NCBI GenBank assembly: GCA_963693365.1
Contig: CAVNZM010000006.1
Coordinates: forward strand, 4,216,001-4,280,000
Source of the DNA: Amoebidium appalachense
Lineage: Eukaryota > Ichthyosporea
DNA: 64,000 bases
Direction: 5' to 3'
Notes under the pieces: generated by a model
Seen by the model: only the letters and a program-made list of their open reading frames with translations
Told to the model about the DNA's origin: nothing
Databases searched by the model: none
Made by a program: the position numbers and the translations under genes
Shown here: positions 1 through 35,030 of the stretch, in pieces
How positions within the stretch are numbered: the stretch's first letter is position 1
Layout of the letters: each line of letters starts with the position of its first letter

Positions 1-1205
1 GTCTGAAAAGGCTGAGTTTCTCGAGTGTGGCACAATAGGAGAGGGGTCTAACGCTTGTGAGATGGTTTGCTTCGCCAATGTGAAAGCTCAGGAGTTGGGC
101 GCATTCGCTTACTGCATCGATACAGGTCAACTCAAGGCGCAGAATGGAGATGGATTTGAGCTCGGGCAACATGAAGACGGAATCGAGGTAGATGCAGCTC
201 AGGTGCTACTCGATGGTATCCCTGACCATGGCTCGTAACATTCACCCAGCCTGTCGAATTGGATGTGCGTTAATTGCGAGCACCGTGAGATGGCAGTGGT
301 GTCGCGTATTCCAGCACACCTCGCTTCAAGCCGCTTTGAAAAGGGAAACATGGCAAGAGGCGCGAGAAACTTAAGCCTGCCACCAGGGTCGCAGATGAGG
401 AGCTCCGTGACATCGATGCACGGTTCGGAGGTGAAGGCCACGTTCGGGTTGGCAGACACACCTCTCTTTATTGGGAATCGAACCGCGAGCTTACGAAGGG
501 GCCAAATGGTGAGGTCTGTGGGGAGATGCTCTTGCTCAACGTCAAGTGCGGTCAGACGCGAGAGGGTGGTCGGAGGGGTAAGGTCAAGCTGCCTGTGGTT
601 GTTCTTTAGCCTAAGGGACTCCAGCGAGACGATGTGACTAATCGCCTCGATCATCTGCTTATCTACTCGTGCGTCTATGTCAAGCGCTTTGAGTTTCTGG
701 AGTTGGGCAAGATCCTCCCACCCGTAAAGTGGAGGAAAGGAAAACGCCGTCACTTTAAGGCTCCAAAGCTCATCGATGCGCGCACATGTGCCGATGTCTA
801 TGCCCCGCCCAGCTGAGAGTTCAATGGCGGTTGCTGGGCGTTTTGGTACCTTGTAGCCGAGGATGAGCTCTTTAACCCCGTGTGCGCTGTCAGCAATGGT
901 GTGAAGCATGTCGTTCGTTGCAGTGCAAATCTTTATAAGGGTAAGCATGGGCGCACTCGCGACGATCGCCTTCATGCACTTGTTTCGATCCACATCCGAC
1001 TGGTTTAGAACTTTGTACGGGAGGGTGATGGAAGTGAGTGCGTGTGCCCACTTGACCAGTGGTACGTCCATGAAATTCTTGGGTGCTTTGATTGGGATGG
1101 GTGTGGAGCGGACAACGACACACCACCGTCTACAGACGAGGGAACTGGCCTTGCGGTCTCCAAAGGCATCAAGATAGCCGAAAATCATAGAAAGGGTAGC
1201 ATCGT
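1..1205 (-). CDS. F-box / leucine-rich-repeat protein, partial at 3' end, one frame break
   Basis: Probable substrate-recognition subunit of an SCF-type ubiquitin ligase. An open frame from ATG at 1186-1188 down to about 199 begins with an F-box-like stretch (FGYLDAFGDRKASS followed by VCRRW). The frame stays open upstream of this ATG and supplies the F-box start (PIDDATLS), so the true start or an upstream exon lies 5'. A possible acceptor AG sits at 1206-1207. Downstream are irregular leucine-rich repeats (LQKLKALDID, LESLRLKNN, LSRLTALDVE). The frame stops at about 199-201, but LRR coding resumes immediately in another frame down to position 1 (LPELKSISIL, LEKLSLF). One missing base near 199-205 would join the two parts. 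This could be a sequencing error or a decaying gene. The gene runs off the left edge. Family assignment is by motif; the target is unknown. Confidence 0.6.
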
Positions 1206-1986
1206 CTATGGGGTGACGTGAAAAGAAAAGCGCGTGTCTGTGCTATAGAAAGGAAAGGTAAACACAGAAAAAGATATTAAGACGTGTGATGCATCTTCAA
1301 CGACCTTGAAAACTGAAAAACGCGTGAGTTCAAGTGTTACAGAACCAGATATCAGTGATGAAGTGTGGGAGAAGTTGCCCAGACAATGCGTGTGTGAAAT
1401 ACGTATTTACCACTCTGACTAATTTCCTGTATTTATTTATTACTCTGACTACAATAACTGCTTCATAACTATCATGTAAGCTCCATTCCGAATAAGTGCT
1501 TCGTTGCTTTAATGAGTCTAAATTGTCTGTCACATGTATTCGCCATTTTAAAAAGGGTGCTTGTAAAAAGTATGTCACACGAATGTTATTATGCAAAGAT
1601 TCACTATTCTGAATAATTGCTTGTATGTATGCCACACGGCTATTGACCAAACCAGCTCCTGCCTTTGACTGCCATATTCTATTCCCAGGAATTGAGAGAT
1701 GCAATAAAATCTGATTCGACGAATCTTGGTATAGCGTGCCGTAAAACGCAATGGGGAGCAGGGAAGTGTCAAGTTCAGGGCGTCCCCCCATCCCCCCCCT
1801 CCCCCCCCCCCCCCCCCCCCCCTCCCCCCCCCATCCCCCACCCCCCGCTCCCCTTCCTCCATCCCCCTCCTCTTCCTCCCCCCTCCCCCCCCCCCCCCCC
1901 CCCCCGCACTCTCCCCCTCCCGCCTTCCATCCCCCCCTCCCCGCCCCCCAACCGCGGCCCCCCCTCCCCCCCGAAGAAAACACGCG

Positions 1987-2025
<39 letters not shown>

Positions 2026-2418
2026 CAAACCAAAATCAAACCAGCAAAGTGTGACGTATTGCCTACGAGTGCTAGAAAATGGAGTGTGTGGCAGCGCCGG
2101 TCGCCGAGGGGTGAAACAGTATTGCATACATAATGTATTTGGACTATCTCCCCTCTCCGAACAGTATCATTAGTCCAAGTGCTGTTCGTTTCAATGCCAC
2201 CCCCCTCCCCCCCCCCCCCCCCCCTCCCCCTCCCCCCCCCCCCCCCCCCCCCCCCCCCCCTTCCCCCTCCCCTCTCCGGATCCTGGCAACGATAATTGCT
2301 AGAACAAAACTTTGAAATCAGCAAAAAAAAAATTCTTGCCCGAACGAAAAACAGAATGAATTAGAACCCATCCATCAGTTGTTTATTCATTTATTTTTAT
2401 TTTCCTTTTTTTTTTTTT

Positions 2419-2462
<44 letters not shown>

Positions 2463-3424
2463 GGTTGGTTCTAGATATACTATTGAACCACTGCCAACTA
2501 GCAGCCCAGTCTAGTACCGGTCGACTTACATCATGGGCCATGCACATGATAATTAATTTCTCTTTACATGATAATTCGAAGTGACCAGGAAGAAAACAGA
2601 GTTGGATTTTCCCGGATAATCTTTTTACTGCATCTGGCCACCCGGGCCTTACTGTATCTGAATCCATTATTGATTTATCTACACCGGACGTAGTTTACAA
2701 TGATCCACTCATCGGGTTCCGAAATATCGTGCCTACATTCACACTGTACACAGAAAGGCTTAGCGTTGCACACCAAGGTTATCTATTATCAGTACCGTGC
2801 ATATGTCATATCAAAGGTAAGCATTCCATTGAGATGCATATAATAACACAAACAATTGCATGTCAACGTAATGAGATATCTGCTACACTTCCCCACGTTC
2901 TCAGGTCTATCTGCTAGTAGTCTATCCAACAATAATATTCAGTAAACCTGGCCATATGTCCATTCTAACGTCCGTTAGGAGGCTGCAGCAGTAGCGAGAT
3001 TCGTCCTACATAGAGTTAAAGAAGTTAAGCAAAACACAGAAGCATTTTCGATATTGTCTTATTGCGCAGTATTGGAGAAATTGAAAGGCAGCAGAAGAAG
3101 CGCAAACCAAAGTATGCCCTCTTCTCCTGATCAGCCATCATCATCTCCCCCCCCCCCCCCCCCCCCTTCCCCCCCGCCCTTAAAAAAAACAAAAAAAAAA
3201 ACAAACAAACCATGACACCCCCCCCGCTCAACCGCTGTCTTGCAAACACACGCCGTCACAAAGCCAAAACCACATTCCAGTCATTCATCCACACCACATC
3301 CGTATCACATCAACAAAAAGCCTTCACAACCAATAGCGACCACCCGTCCATTTTTTCCTCCTCGCACATGAGCTTGCGATACCACTTTCCCTTGTATGGT
3401 TCACAAACACCCCATCCCATTTGG
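1206..3424. other. Intergenic, low-complexity rich
   Basis: I see no convincing gene between the F-box gene and the 3' end of the myosin. Contents include a C-rich block at 1786-1972 followed by (CA)n at 1989-2024, a second C block at 2202-2272, a T-run plus 40-odd G run at 2407-2461, and a C run at 3147-3177. Apparent proteins here are only proline-, glycine- or His-Thr-repeat translations of these tracts. Confidence 0.7.
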
Positions 3425-25477
<22,053 letters not shown>

Positions 25478-26525
25478 GGTGCAATGGCAAGCTCCGACCT
25501 GCAGGTGGCCAAAATTTTGTCAACTACTCCGAACTATGTGTGGGGAAAGAGATTTCATTATTTTTTAGGATACCTGATTGCAATCGAACCGTGATTCCCC
25601 TTCTCAGCTGTGAAACCTAACAGAATTCAATAGCAAAGTGCTAGTGATGTCAATAGAGAAGGCTCGTGGTGGTGCAAAGTAGTCTGAATTCTACTTTATT
25701 ATCGTGCACATGTGATAGGCCCCTAAATCGTGTCTATCGTGTTTTGGTGCTCAGGGTTGGTCGAGTCCAATATCCATCGAGATTAATTTAGTGCGAGTGT
25801 GTATAGTTTTCTGTCCCTGGGTTCTATGTCTGTGTTTTTCTTTTCCACTACAAATGCATGTCCATAAAAAAAACAGCGTCCGTAGGGCCCCCTCCTTAGT
25901 CTTTCTTTTGTCCTCATTCGCAGGTGACAGCTTACCTCGGAGCATGCACGCCCAAACTATAAGTATTCTTCAAACGCAGTTCGAGTATTGGCAATAAAAG
26001 CACCAGAAAATCGTTGTGTTCGCACTAATTTGGTACACAAAACTACGTTGTGTGACAAGTCAAAGTGAAGAGACTTGCACGTGAAGTGACAAAATTCTGA
26101 TGTTTACGAACTGCGAGGAGCCAGAAAGCACGGACCTCCCCGGCGCCTATGCTGATTGGCCAACTATTGACTTCCTAGATGCGACGCCCTTTGAGCCGAT
26201 TGTTGCTCTCAGGCATATACAACACGAAAATGTAGAATTTCCACACGTAAAATTCAAATATTGACAGTTTTGCAGTGGCTTTTTCTTTTATTTTGGGACA
26301 TAGTTTTAACGTCATAGATGCGGGAAGCGGCGTATTTAGCATGGATGAATATTTTTGCACCGCTCAAGATCTAAGATTTAGCTACATATGATTGGCGGTT
26401 CATTTGGTCAGAAACTGAATTGATTGGTCGCAATAAACTTACTCATTTTAGGTCCACCACTTGCCAGCGGCTGCCGAGCCTCAGAGTGGCCCCCCCGGCC
26501 CCTCCCTCCCTTTCAGGCTTTTTCT

Positions 26526-26557
<32 letters not shown>

Positions 26558-27589
26558 ACACACACACACACACACACGCACGCACTGACTGACACACACA
26601 CATACGCACACAGATACACACACGTATACGTCCGTATTTACGCACACGCACAGGCACACGCACACAGACAGACAAGCACACACAGTACAACGGACACAAA
26701 CGAACGCGCGGACGCACGTGCACGCACGCACATGCACACAGAAACACACATACAGAAGCACACACGCGCACACGTATACACGCACAAATCACAAACACAA
26801 CACACGCACACACACACACGTGCACGTGCACACACGGGCACGATATAGATCTCTCTCTCTTCCTCTCAAACGTGTACGTGACCAAAACCACGTATTTACT
26901 ATCATTGTGACGTTAACGAAGCTCAGTTACCAATAGCTAAATGCTGCGCCAAGACGTTTCTTCGAAAAAATTTCACCCGCACTGGGCTTGGCCTCTAACA
27001 TAGGTGCGGCTCAGAGGTGGCATGCACCAGCGTTGCGTGTGCAGCCTTCAAGTCGTGCACGTGGGGTGTGTTAACGTTTGTGTGTTGTGTGTGTGTGTAC
27101 CACGTGTGTGTGTCTGTGCGTCTGTGTGTGGGTGTGTGCGTTTTTGTGCTTGCGCGCCCACACACCCGCATATGTGCGTGCGTGCATGCGTGTGTGGATA
27201 TTCGCGTGTGCGTGTGTGTGCATAAATGCTTGCGTGTGCGTGCGTGTTCGATGTGGTACATGCCCGTGTTGAAACTGGGTTTTCCACACTGTGTATCACT
27301 TGCCATACTATTATAGTTGTGTATACGTAGTGTGTGTGCGCGTACGTCATGGTGTATGTCTGTGTGTTGTCCGTGTGCACGTGTGTGCATGCATGCGTGA
27401 GCTTGTGTGCACTTGTGTGTGTGCGTGCACTATCACAAGTTCTGGCCACAGCAGGAAAGCAGCAAGCTTGCAAAGGACCTCAGAAACTGCACTTTTAGGA
27501 CTGTGCTGTGGCTGCACTGTGTAGCCAGATATCGCATAATGCATCTTTGCACCTGCAACATTTAGTCCCATACGAACATAACGTAGGCC

Positions 27590-27648
27590 TGCCCCCCCTC
27601 CCCCCTCCCCTCCCCCCCCCCCCCCCCCCCCCCCCCCCTCCCCTGCAG

Positions 27649-27711
<63 letters not shown>
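27590..27711. repeat. C-tract / G-tract inverted pair
   Basis: About 50 bp of C-rich sequence, a short CTGCAGC-type centre, then 61 consecutive G (27650-27710). Each strand can fold back on itself or form G-quadruplex/i-motif structures. Confidence 0.9.
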
Positions 27712-27960
27712 GGGCAAGGGTGACATGGGGGGACATACCTGTTCAGAAGGGCGGGGCGGGCCCAGAGTTCCTACTACCCCCCTCCACCGTCACGTTCAAG
27801 ATCAAGAATCCCTTATCAGATAACTGTTAACGAGAAGACACGTGATACACGGCTGGCCGACGAGGAAACTAGCTAGATTGAATGAAGTGTTTCAATAACT
27901 AGCTTCCGTGCACTTTAACTTGTATAGCTATGACTCGCTAGATGTAACTCGAAACCCAGT

Positions 27961-28291
27961 AGACTCTCTCTCTCTCTCCCTCCCTCCCTCTCTCCCTCCC
28001 TCTCTCCCTCCCTCCCTCCCTCCCTCTCCCTCCCTCCCTCCCTCACACACACACACACACACTCTCTCTCCCTCTCTCTTCCACCTCCCCCCTCCCTCTC
28101 TCTCTCTCTCTCCGCCCCGCCCCTCCCTGCCCACGACGCCCTGTCCCTCTATATACCTCCCCTCTCTGATGCTCCCCCCCTCCCCCCTCCTCCTCTCTCT
28201 CTCTCTCTCCCTCTCCACCCCCTCCCCCGCCCGCCCGCCCGCCCGCCCGCCCGCCATTCTCCGTCCCTCTACCTCCCCTCCTGTCCTTCCC

Positions 28292-28337
<46 letters not shown>
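27961..28337. repeat. Homopyrimidine tract with (GCCC)n
   Basis: Nearly all C/T over about 375 bp on the plus strand, interrupted by a short CA array (28044-28061) and about eight GCCC units (28228-28256), ending in a run of about 46 C. Confidence 0.9.
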
Positions 28338-30995
28338 AGTACGGGCCCCTCCGTCTCCACGTCCCTGAGGCTCGAGGCCTCGTCATGACGTCACAAAGGT
28401 AGGACAGCAAAGCAATATAGCAACTGGGCTCTGGCCCGTCGTCACGGCGTCCTAGATCCGTGTTTGCCATTGGATAAATGTCATGCATCGTCGACTCCGC
28501 ACTCGCAGGTCCGCATTGCTGGCCCGATGGGTCGACACGGGCTAAACCGCGAACCATTCATTTCGGCCCGATGCCTCTGTGGCCATGGTTTTGCGGCCTA
28601 TCTCCCCAAAACTCTGCTTCGAACCGAAGATGGCCGAAGGGTCAAAGAACCGGCTCGGTTCTCTGCTCTATGAACAGGCCATGACCCATGAGCCATGGGG
28701 ACCAGCCCTTCTATACTGAGCCCCCAGACTAGCCAACTCAAGGTCAGACCTCCTGTGTGCTGGGGACAGGAGAGGTGGGAGTGTTAGGATAGTGTAGGTT
28801 AGCGGGCCACTGGATCCACTTCCCTGTGCTCGGTCATCGCTGGCCTGTGTGCATAAGCGACCCGTAGCAAGCCGAGTGGCTGGGAGGCAGGTAGCATAGG
28901 CTAGACCGTTCAGACGCTGGGGCTGGGCGGTGAAGGTGTGAAAGTGGAGGCAACGGCAAGAATACGGTTTAGCTTCTACCCCTACAGCTTGGCTTCTACG
29001 CGGATGCTTATGATGGAGTACTGAGCTACGACACACGGTCTGGTTCTTCGCCAGCATCCTGAGGTTGTCGACGACTCCAATGTTCGCTCGCACTTCTTTC
29101 AGTCTGTGATGGCGTCGGTGCTTTACTGTTGATATGATGGAGTGTAGTTTTTGCCCAGCACTTGTGCTTTTGCCTCTCTGAAGTGTAGCATGATGTTTAT
29201 GTTGATAGAGGGGTAGGTGTAGCTTTCCGGGCTGTGTAGTACTCGGCTAGTGATGGCACCTGACCTCCTGTCGCACTGCGTGGCGGTGTGGCACGTTGGT
29301 TGCACGCTGAAGCCGTTAGCAACTTTTGTCCATGTTTTTGCGACTTCGCCCTGTATGGCACACACTGGTTGTTTGCTTCAACAGGGTGCTGTATAAGCCC
29401 ACACTTGCACTTGTAGCTGCAAGGCTGTGGGAGATAAACTGATGCGCCATTCTTTCTCACCATGTTCTACTGCTTAGTCGTCATCGCGAAACAGAGGTCT
29501 ACAATTTGCTGCCGGAGTATAGAGGCGTGCAGGGTTGCTGATCATAGGGCGTGTGCCTGAATGTTTAGACGGTATTTCACTGTTTATGAAAAAACTGTAC
29601 AGAGCGTCAGGTGTGCCCCTTTGCGTGTACGCTTAGTGTGTGTATGAGTCCAGCATCAAAGTGGTTGCATGCGTCTGCAAATGTGCTTGGGCGTGGACTT
29701 GTGTCCAGAATTTGCTTCGTATACAGCTGCACTGCTTACTCTGCTTGTTCTGTGGGCGCCGAATGCGTGTCCACACTCCACACGTGGAGAGCACTTGTCT
29801 GTAGCCACTCTGATCCTATCCTCCTCCCCTACTTCCACACACACAGCATTACCTACGTGAGTGTGTGTGTGCACATGGTTTCATGGTCTCGATATACTAA
29901 AATTGATACGTTGGATAACTGGGATAGCCACATTCCCTGGACAGTGATCATCACAAGGCGCACCAAAGGATCATTTTTACTTATGTCCACACATAGCCTT
30001 TCGTTCGTGCACAGTTGCCTTGTTCTGTGACTCTGCCTTATTGTTGCACCTGTTTTTATCTCTGTGTCCATAACATCACTTACAAGTGATGTGTAAATCA
30101 CAGTGAGGGCAGTGTTCTGCCATGCCTTAGACCCGGTATAAAAGGCCTGTGGTTGTGATACAAAAGTCTTTGCGGAGGCGGTAGTGAAGAAAAGCCACTG
30201 AAAATCATTAAAGGAAAGAATTGGGTAGAATACCAGCTTCTCCTTGTTACACGGACAATTACATATTTGTTTTTTTGTTGCATGCAGGTAGCCCCCCTTG
30301 GATTCTTGATTTTGAAAAGGGGAGGGGAGTAGTAGTAACTTTGGGTGGTGGCAATGGTGGTGGATGGTGGGTGTGGGGTTAGCGGGGGGTTGGGGGGGGG
30401 GAGGGATTTGGGGGGGCAGGCTGCCATGTGCACGCCCGGATTGTACCAGATATATTATAACTCGGTATCAATTAGAATAGCGCTTGATTTAGCAGTGGTT
30501 TATATACATTCCCAGGCGAGAACGTAGAAGCTTATAATAGGAGCTCTTGATTACCTGACACTCAGGCTACGCCATATCATGCTCCCTCGGTCCGCTGTCC
30601 CCCATCCCCCCCCCCCCCCCCTCCCTCCCCCCGGGAGACCAGTGTCCAGTCTCCCCATCACGCGCAAACCAAGTCCTCCTGGATACAATTAGGAGGCCTT
30701 GGCGCTCACATACTCGCACACGTAAGCTTCACAAGTTTATTACACGGAAAGCGGACCCTACGTGTAGTAGACAAAAACTTTGGCCACGGGCATTTATGAT
30801 CGGTCCTGATCGAGTCTGGTTCAATCCGATTGCCCATATAAGGAAACTAAGAAAAACCGTTTTTGCGAAACGGGGCCCTACGTCCCTGCATACACGTGTA
30901 CCACATGTGTGTATATGCACACGAGGTGAACAAACCAGTGATGCACACCTGTACATGTACATGTGGATACACTCACCCGCGCCACACACACATAC

Positions 30996-31027
<32 letters not shown>

Positions 31028-31217
31028 CCCGCATACACACACACATACATACAAACACTGCACGGGGAGAGGGAGGAAGGGGAAGGGGGAGGCCGGGGGG
31101 GGGGGGAGGGGAAGGGGGAGGGGGTGTACATTGAGGACGTCGATGCTTACTAACCCCTGCCCCCCCCCCCCCCCCCCCCCACCTCAACTAGTTCAAGAAT
31201 CCCTTATTACCACCACT

Positions 31218-31255
<38 letters not shown>

Positions 31256-32755
31256 GAGGGAGAGAGAGAGGGAAAGAGAAGGAAAAGCAAAAGAAAGAAA
31301 GAAAGAAAAAGACAGAAAAAAGCAACACCTCCGGATCCCTCCCCTCCCCCCCCTCGAAAAAAAAAATAAAACAAAAAATAAAAGGAAGAAATAACCACCC
31401 TTTTCCTTCGAGCAGTTCAATGATTGTGTTTGGAGGGGTGTATAATCGTGTCAAAAGCCGTGTGAGCGTTTTGATCGATGTGCAATTCTCTCAAACCTCG
31501 TTATGTTAAGTCCTCCCCCCCCCCCCCCCCCCCCCTCCTCCCCCCGTGTTTTTTCTCACACACAGCGATTGTTATTTAGTAGTGTGTTTTGGTTGATGTA
31601 TGATTATCATCTCCAGCTTTTGATATCCTGCATTTCAGATAGTCAATGGTTAGACTAGTAGTGGGTATAATTAATGTGTGCGCGAGCCGTACGTACATAC
31701 CCACCACAATCTGTTAAACTCAGGCACAATTACACCAAGGCTAGGCCACCCAACTCCCCTCCCTTCTTGTCATCGCCAACCCCAGCTGAGGGTACCATCA
31801 CCCGGGGGACGAACTCCATATATATCCCGAAGGCAGGCCACCAATTAAATGCACTGCAGCCCGGCCCACGAACACCCACACGGCCCGTCTGTTCAAGATG
31901 GTCACAGATAAGTCTCCTACGTACCCAATTTGCACCAATTACAATGGGAAAGTCACCCACTATACCGTTCCTCGGCATGCCACGAATCCCGGTGAAAGCA
32001 GCTATCGAAACCCAAATAAACATGTGCACCTCCCCCCAAAGCGACTTTAAAACTAGATGTAGGATGTCCCATAGGATACTATTCCCAGCACCCCATACAA
32101 AACACAAACACAAATACCACAAACAAGCCTAGAGCGCCAGTCACTCGCGGTTGTACAAACAAGCCACAACACCTAACTCAAACACCCGGCCCTTCACCTC
32201 CCCCCCCCCCCCTCCCCCCCCCCCCCCCCCCCCCCCCTCCCTGCCCCCCTCTCCCTCCCACCCGCACACATCTTTCCGGCTTGCCCCAAATGCAGGCACA
32301 CACACCGCAAAGCAGTGTGTAACCAACAACACTTACACAGACACGTAGCAGCCACCACCACACTACACGAATGAAATACAAAGCGGCATCCCACCACCCC
32401 AACCCCCACAGCACCACCACATTACTTCAGACCCCCCTCACCCAAAAGGAAAAATTTCGAAACCGGACCCATCTAGATCCACAGTGATTCCACACACACA
32501 CGGCCAGCCTGCCAGAACTGCCGGCACACACACAGACTCACAATGCGCTGCAAACCACACCTTTTAGTTCACGAATAGCACTGCCACAACACATGTACAA
32601 CAACACACATTATTAGGAAGCAACCCAACCCCCCCCACCACCACCACCACCACGCCCGATCATTCACACCTATCCCCCGTAAACACAACACACAACACAT
32701 AGGACATTCCACTACTGTAGATCGACCAATAAGAGCCCGTAGTGACGCCTAGTCT

Positions 32756-32923
32756 TAGGGTTGGATTGGAGGGGAGGAAGTGGTGCCTCCTGCCGGCGTG
32801 GCTGGGGTAGTAACCCTGGGCAAAGTGTGTACTGCCGGTGCTGTGTGGTAGACGGTAGTTTCCCTGGAGGACCTTTGCAGGCCCTCCGGGAACAAAACGT
32901 GTTTAAAAAAAAAAAAAAAAAAG
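32756..32923 (+). repeat. A-tailed retroposon-like repeat, copy 1
   Basis: Shares ggctggggtagtaaccctgg, gcaaagtgtgtact, agacggtagt and the 3' end gggaacaaaacg with the inverted copy at 33175-33470, and ends in an uninterrupted run of A at about 32905-32922. The shared 3' end followed by an A tail suggests a SINE or the 3' end of a LINE. Confidence 0.7.
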
Positions 32924-33174
32924 TCCATCTAGATGAGAACCGTTGAAAACTAGAACAAGCCCCCTATCCTCATGTAAATATTACAGTCAGATCGTTCTGC
33001 CATGTCTGTTTGACGGGCTCAGCCTGAGAAAGTAGGTATATATAGGTCAGTAGGGGCCGGTACCCACAATCGGTTCGAACCGGGACAAAAAAGCTCTATC
33101 ATTAGTTCATGGTCACGGGATAGCTTTACATCAATTGCTAGACTAAGGTTTGCCGTGGACTACAATAATATGCT

Positions 33175-33470
33175 ATTGCTTTTTATTTTCGTTTTTATTT
33201 CAAATCCCGCTTTGTTCCCGGGAGGGGGGGGAGGGGGGGGGATAGGGGTCCCTCATGGTGACTACCGTCTTCCACTAAGCACCAACTCACCCTAGTATTA
33301 CATTAGGGTCCTAATGGTGCATTCAGCTGACCCAACACACCTTTACCAATCCTAACTACTAATAGTACACACTTAGCCCAGGGTGTTTGCCCCAGCCTCG
33401 CTAGTGGGGCCCGGGAGCTGCTCCAGGCAGCTCCATTAATAAGCTTCCAACCAAAACCTGCTAATAAGAT
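33175..33470 (-). repeat. A-tailed retroposon-like repeat, copy 2 (inverted)
   Basis: On the minus strand: GAGGCTGGGGCAAACACCCT, GGGCTAAGTGTGTACT, about 120 extra bases, GAAGACGGTAGTCACC, then CCCGGGAACAAAGCG and an A-rich tail. Same order as copy 1 with an internal insertion, in opposite orientation about 0.3 kb away. Confidence 0.65.
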
Positions 33471-33902
33471 TTTAAAAACAGACTCTCGTAACATGTTAAA
33501 TGTTTCGTTGGTTAAACTACGATGCGGCACGTTTGGTGAATGCCAGACCACGTCACGGTGCTTGCCAGAAACATGGTGGTGTCTAAGATGGGTATATATG
33601 GGTATGGCTTGATAGATATATATGGCGGTGAGCCGCTATTAATATCATTGCCGGCGCGGGCGCCATATCATCCCGGTAGCTCCCCCCCCCCCCCCCCCCC
33701 CCTCCAATCCCTTCGTCCGCCTCCTCATCCTTGCCCACTGGCCGGCCCTACTACATACTACTATCCAGCTGTTCCACAGAGGCCGGGTACATAATCATTA
33801 TGATCCGAGTCATTTATTTACACAGTGAGCTCCGAGGCGGACACCGCGGCATCACTCACCGCCCTCGTGAGGTTGCCAGCTCCACGACCGTCACGGTGTT
33901 GC

Positions 33903-33950
<48 letters not shown>

Positions 33951-34874
33951 TCCCTCTCCCAACTTTTCCCCCAGACCCCTCCTCCTGATCTCCCCCCCCC
34001 CCCCCCCCCCCCCCCCCGCCCGCCCCCGGGCCCCCCCTCGATCTCCTCCCCCTTCTCCCCCTCCCCCACCCTCCCCCGGCCGTGCAACCCTTCCTCCTTC
34101 TCCCCTACCCCAACCTGCCACGGTAGCCCCTCGCCCTAATTGCTATAGAAGTCGCAAAATGTTACAACTCTCAGCAATACTAGTACTGCAGTAAGTGCCT
34201 CACTCTCACTACAAATACTGTACTCTCACTATGTGTCGACAGTGTGTCAATTCATTTCACTAAATTCACTTGCGCCATGGTTGTATTTGATTGGCTCCCA
34301 GGAGTAATTTCAGGAGGATCCCCCAAAATCTTAAAATTTTTGGTTTGGTGGGTAAAATTTTTGTTACAGGACACGCGTACATACATACATTCGTATTGCT
34401 GTCACAGGGCATTTGCATGAATTGGTATTTTATGCAAAATTGGAATGTGTGAAATACTTTTTTGTGTACACATACCACACGCCTTGTTGATCAGGGTAGA
34501 GTCTCAGACCGTAGACTAACTAGAGTACAAGGGCTTTTTGTTGTGGTCTTTGGAGACCATTCTTCAGGATGCCAATCTTGATAATGTGCCAGATGACGAA
34601 AGAGGCTATTGTCACTCTAATTAAAGTTGCTACTAATTCAGCCTCTAAAAACATTACAACATAGTAGAAAATATCTATCTCTATCAAATTGACCTCATTT
34701 TATGTGTGTATGACGGGAAAGAACCGTTCTTGTTACTTAGTGGTGCTGGTAACCTACAAACAGCTTAAGTAGAATAACGACCAATCCACTGGCCGCATGG
34801 CGCAAATTCAAATTATTACAGCCAATCAAACGACCCTATGGCGCAAAGGAATGTTCGCCAAATTTTCAAAAAGG

Positions 34875-34883
34875 TATATAAAG
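34875..34883 (+). promoter_or_regulatory. TATA box of the YcnI-like gene
   Basis: TATATAAAG lies about 155 bp upstream of the ATG at 35031. Two CCAAT motifs lie further upstream (about 34780 and 34821). Spacing is consistent with a core promoter and a 5' UTR of roughly 120 bases. Confidence 0.55.
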
Positions 34884-35030
34884 GCGGATTCATTTTGTTC
34901 CATCCCACAGTTACGACAGCTGCGCGACTGACGCCTTCGGCCGTGTTGTGGACTATACAGCTAACCTACATAAGTAAAGACCATATCAGATCCATAACAC
35001 AACACAACTTTTGAGCGAGAACCTTCGAGA

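Larger units (their letters stand above)
25478..34870. other. Gene-poor intergenic region
   Basis: No gene is supported here. It holds CA/GT-rich stretches (26555-26840, 27060-27430), a C-run/G-run inverted pair (27590-27710), a pyrimidine tract with (GCCC)n (27961-28337), C runs (30607, 30990, 31160, 31215, 31515, 32205, 33680, 33905, 33990), purine-rich DNA (31240-31390) and two copies of an A-tailed retroposon (32756-33470). Segments 28400-30560 and 31640-32150 are ordinary-complexity DNA with only short, unrecognisable open frames. Confidence 0.6.

Noticed and set aside
28668-29463. Overlapping minus-strand open frames in ordinary-complexity DNA
   Set aside because: No recognisable motif, no consistent codon pattern, several competing frames; may be old transposon sequence but unsupported.
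31730-32122. 130-codon minus-strand open frame
   Set aside because: No domain, no signal peptide and an equally long open frame on the other strand; likely chance.
25478-34870. tRNA or rRNA genes in the intergenic region
   Set aside because: No cloverleaf-compatible segment or conserved rRNA sequence was recognised by eye; a covariance-model search would be needed to exclude them.
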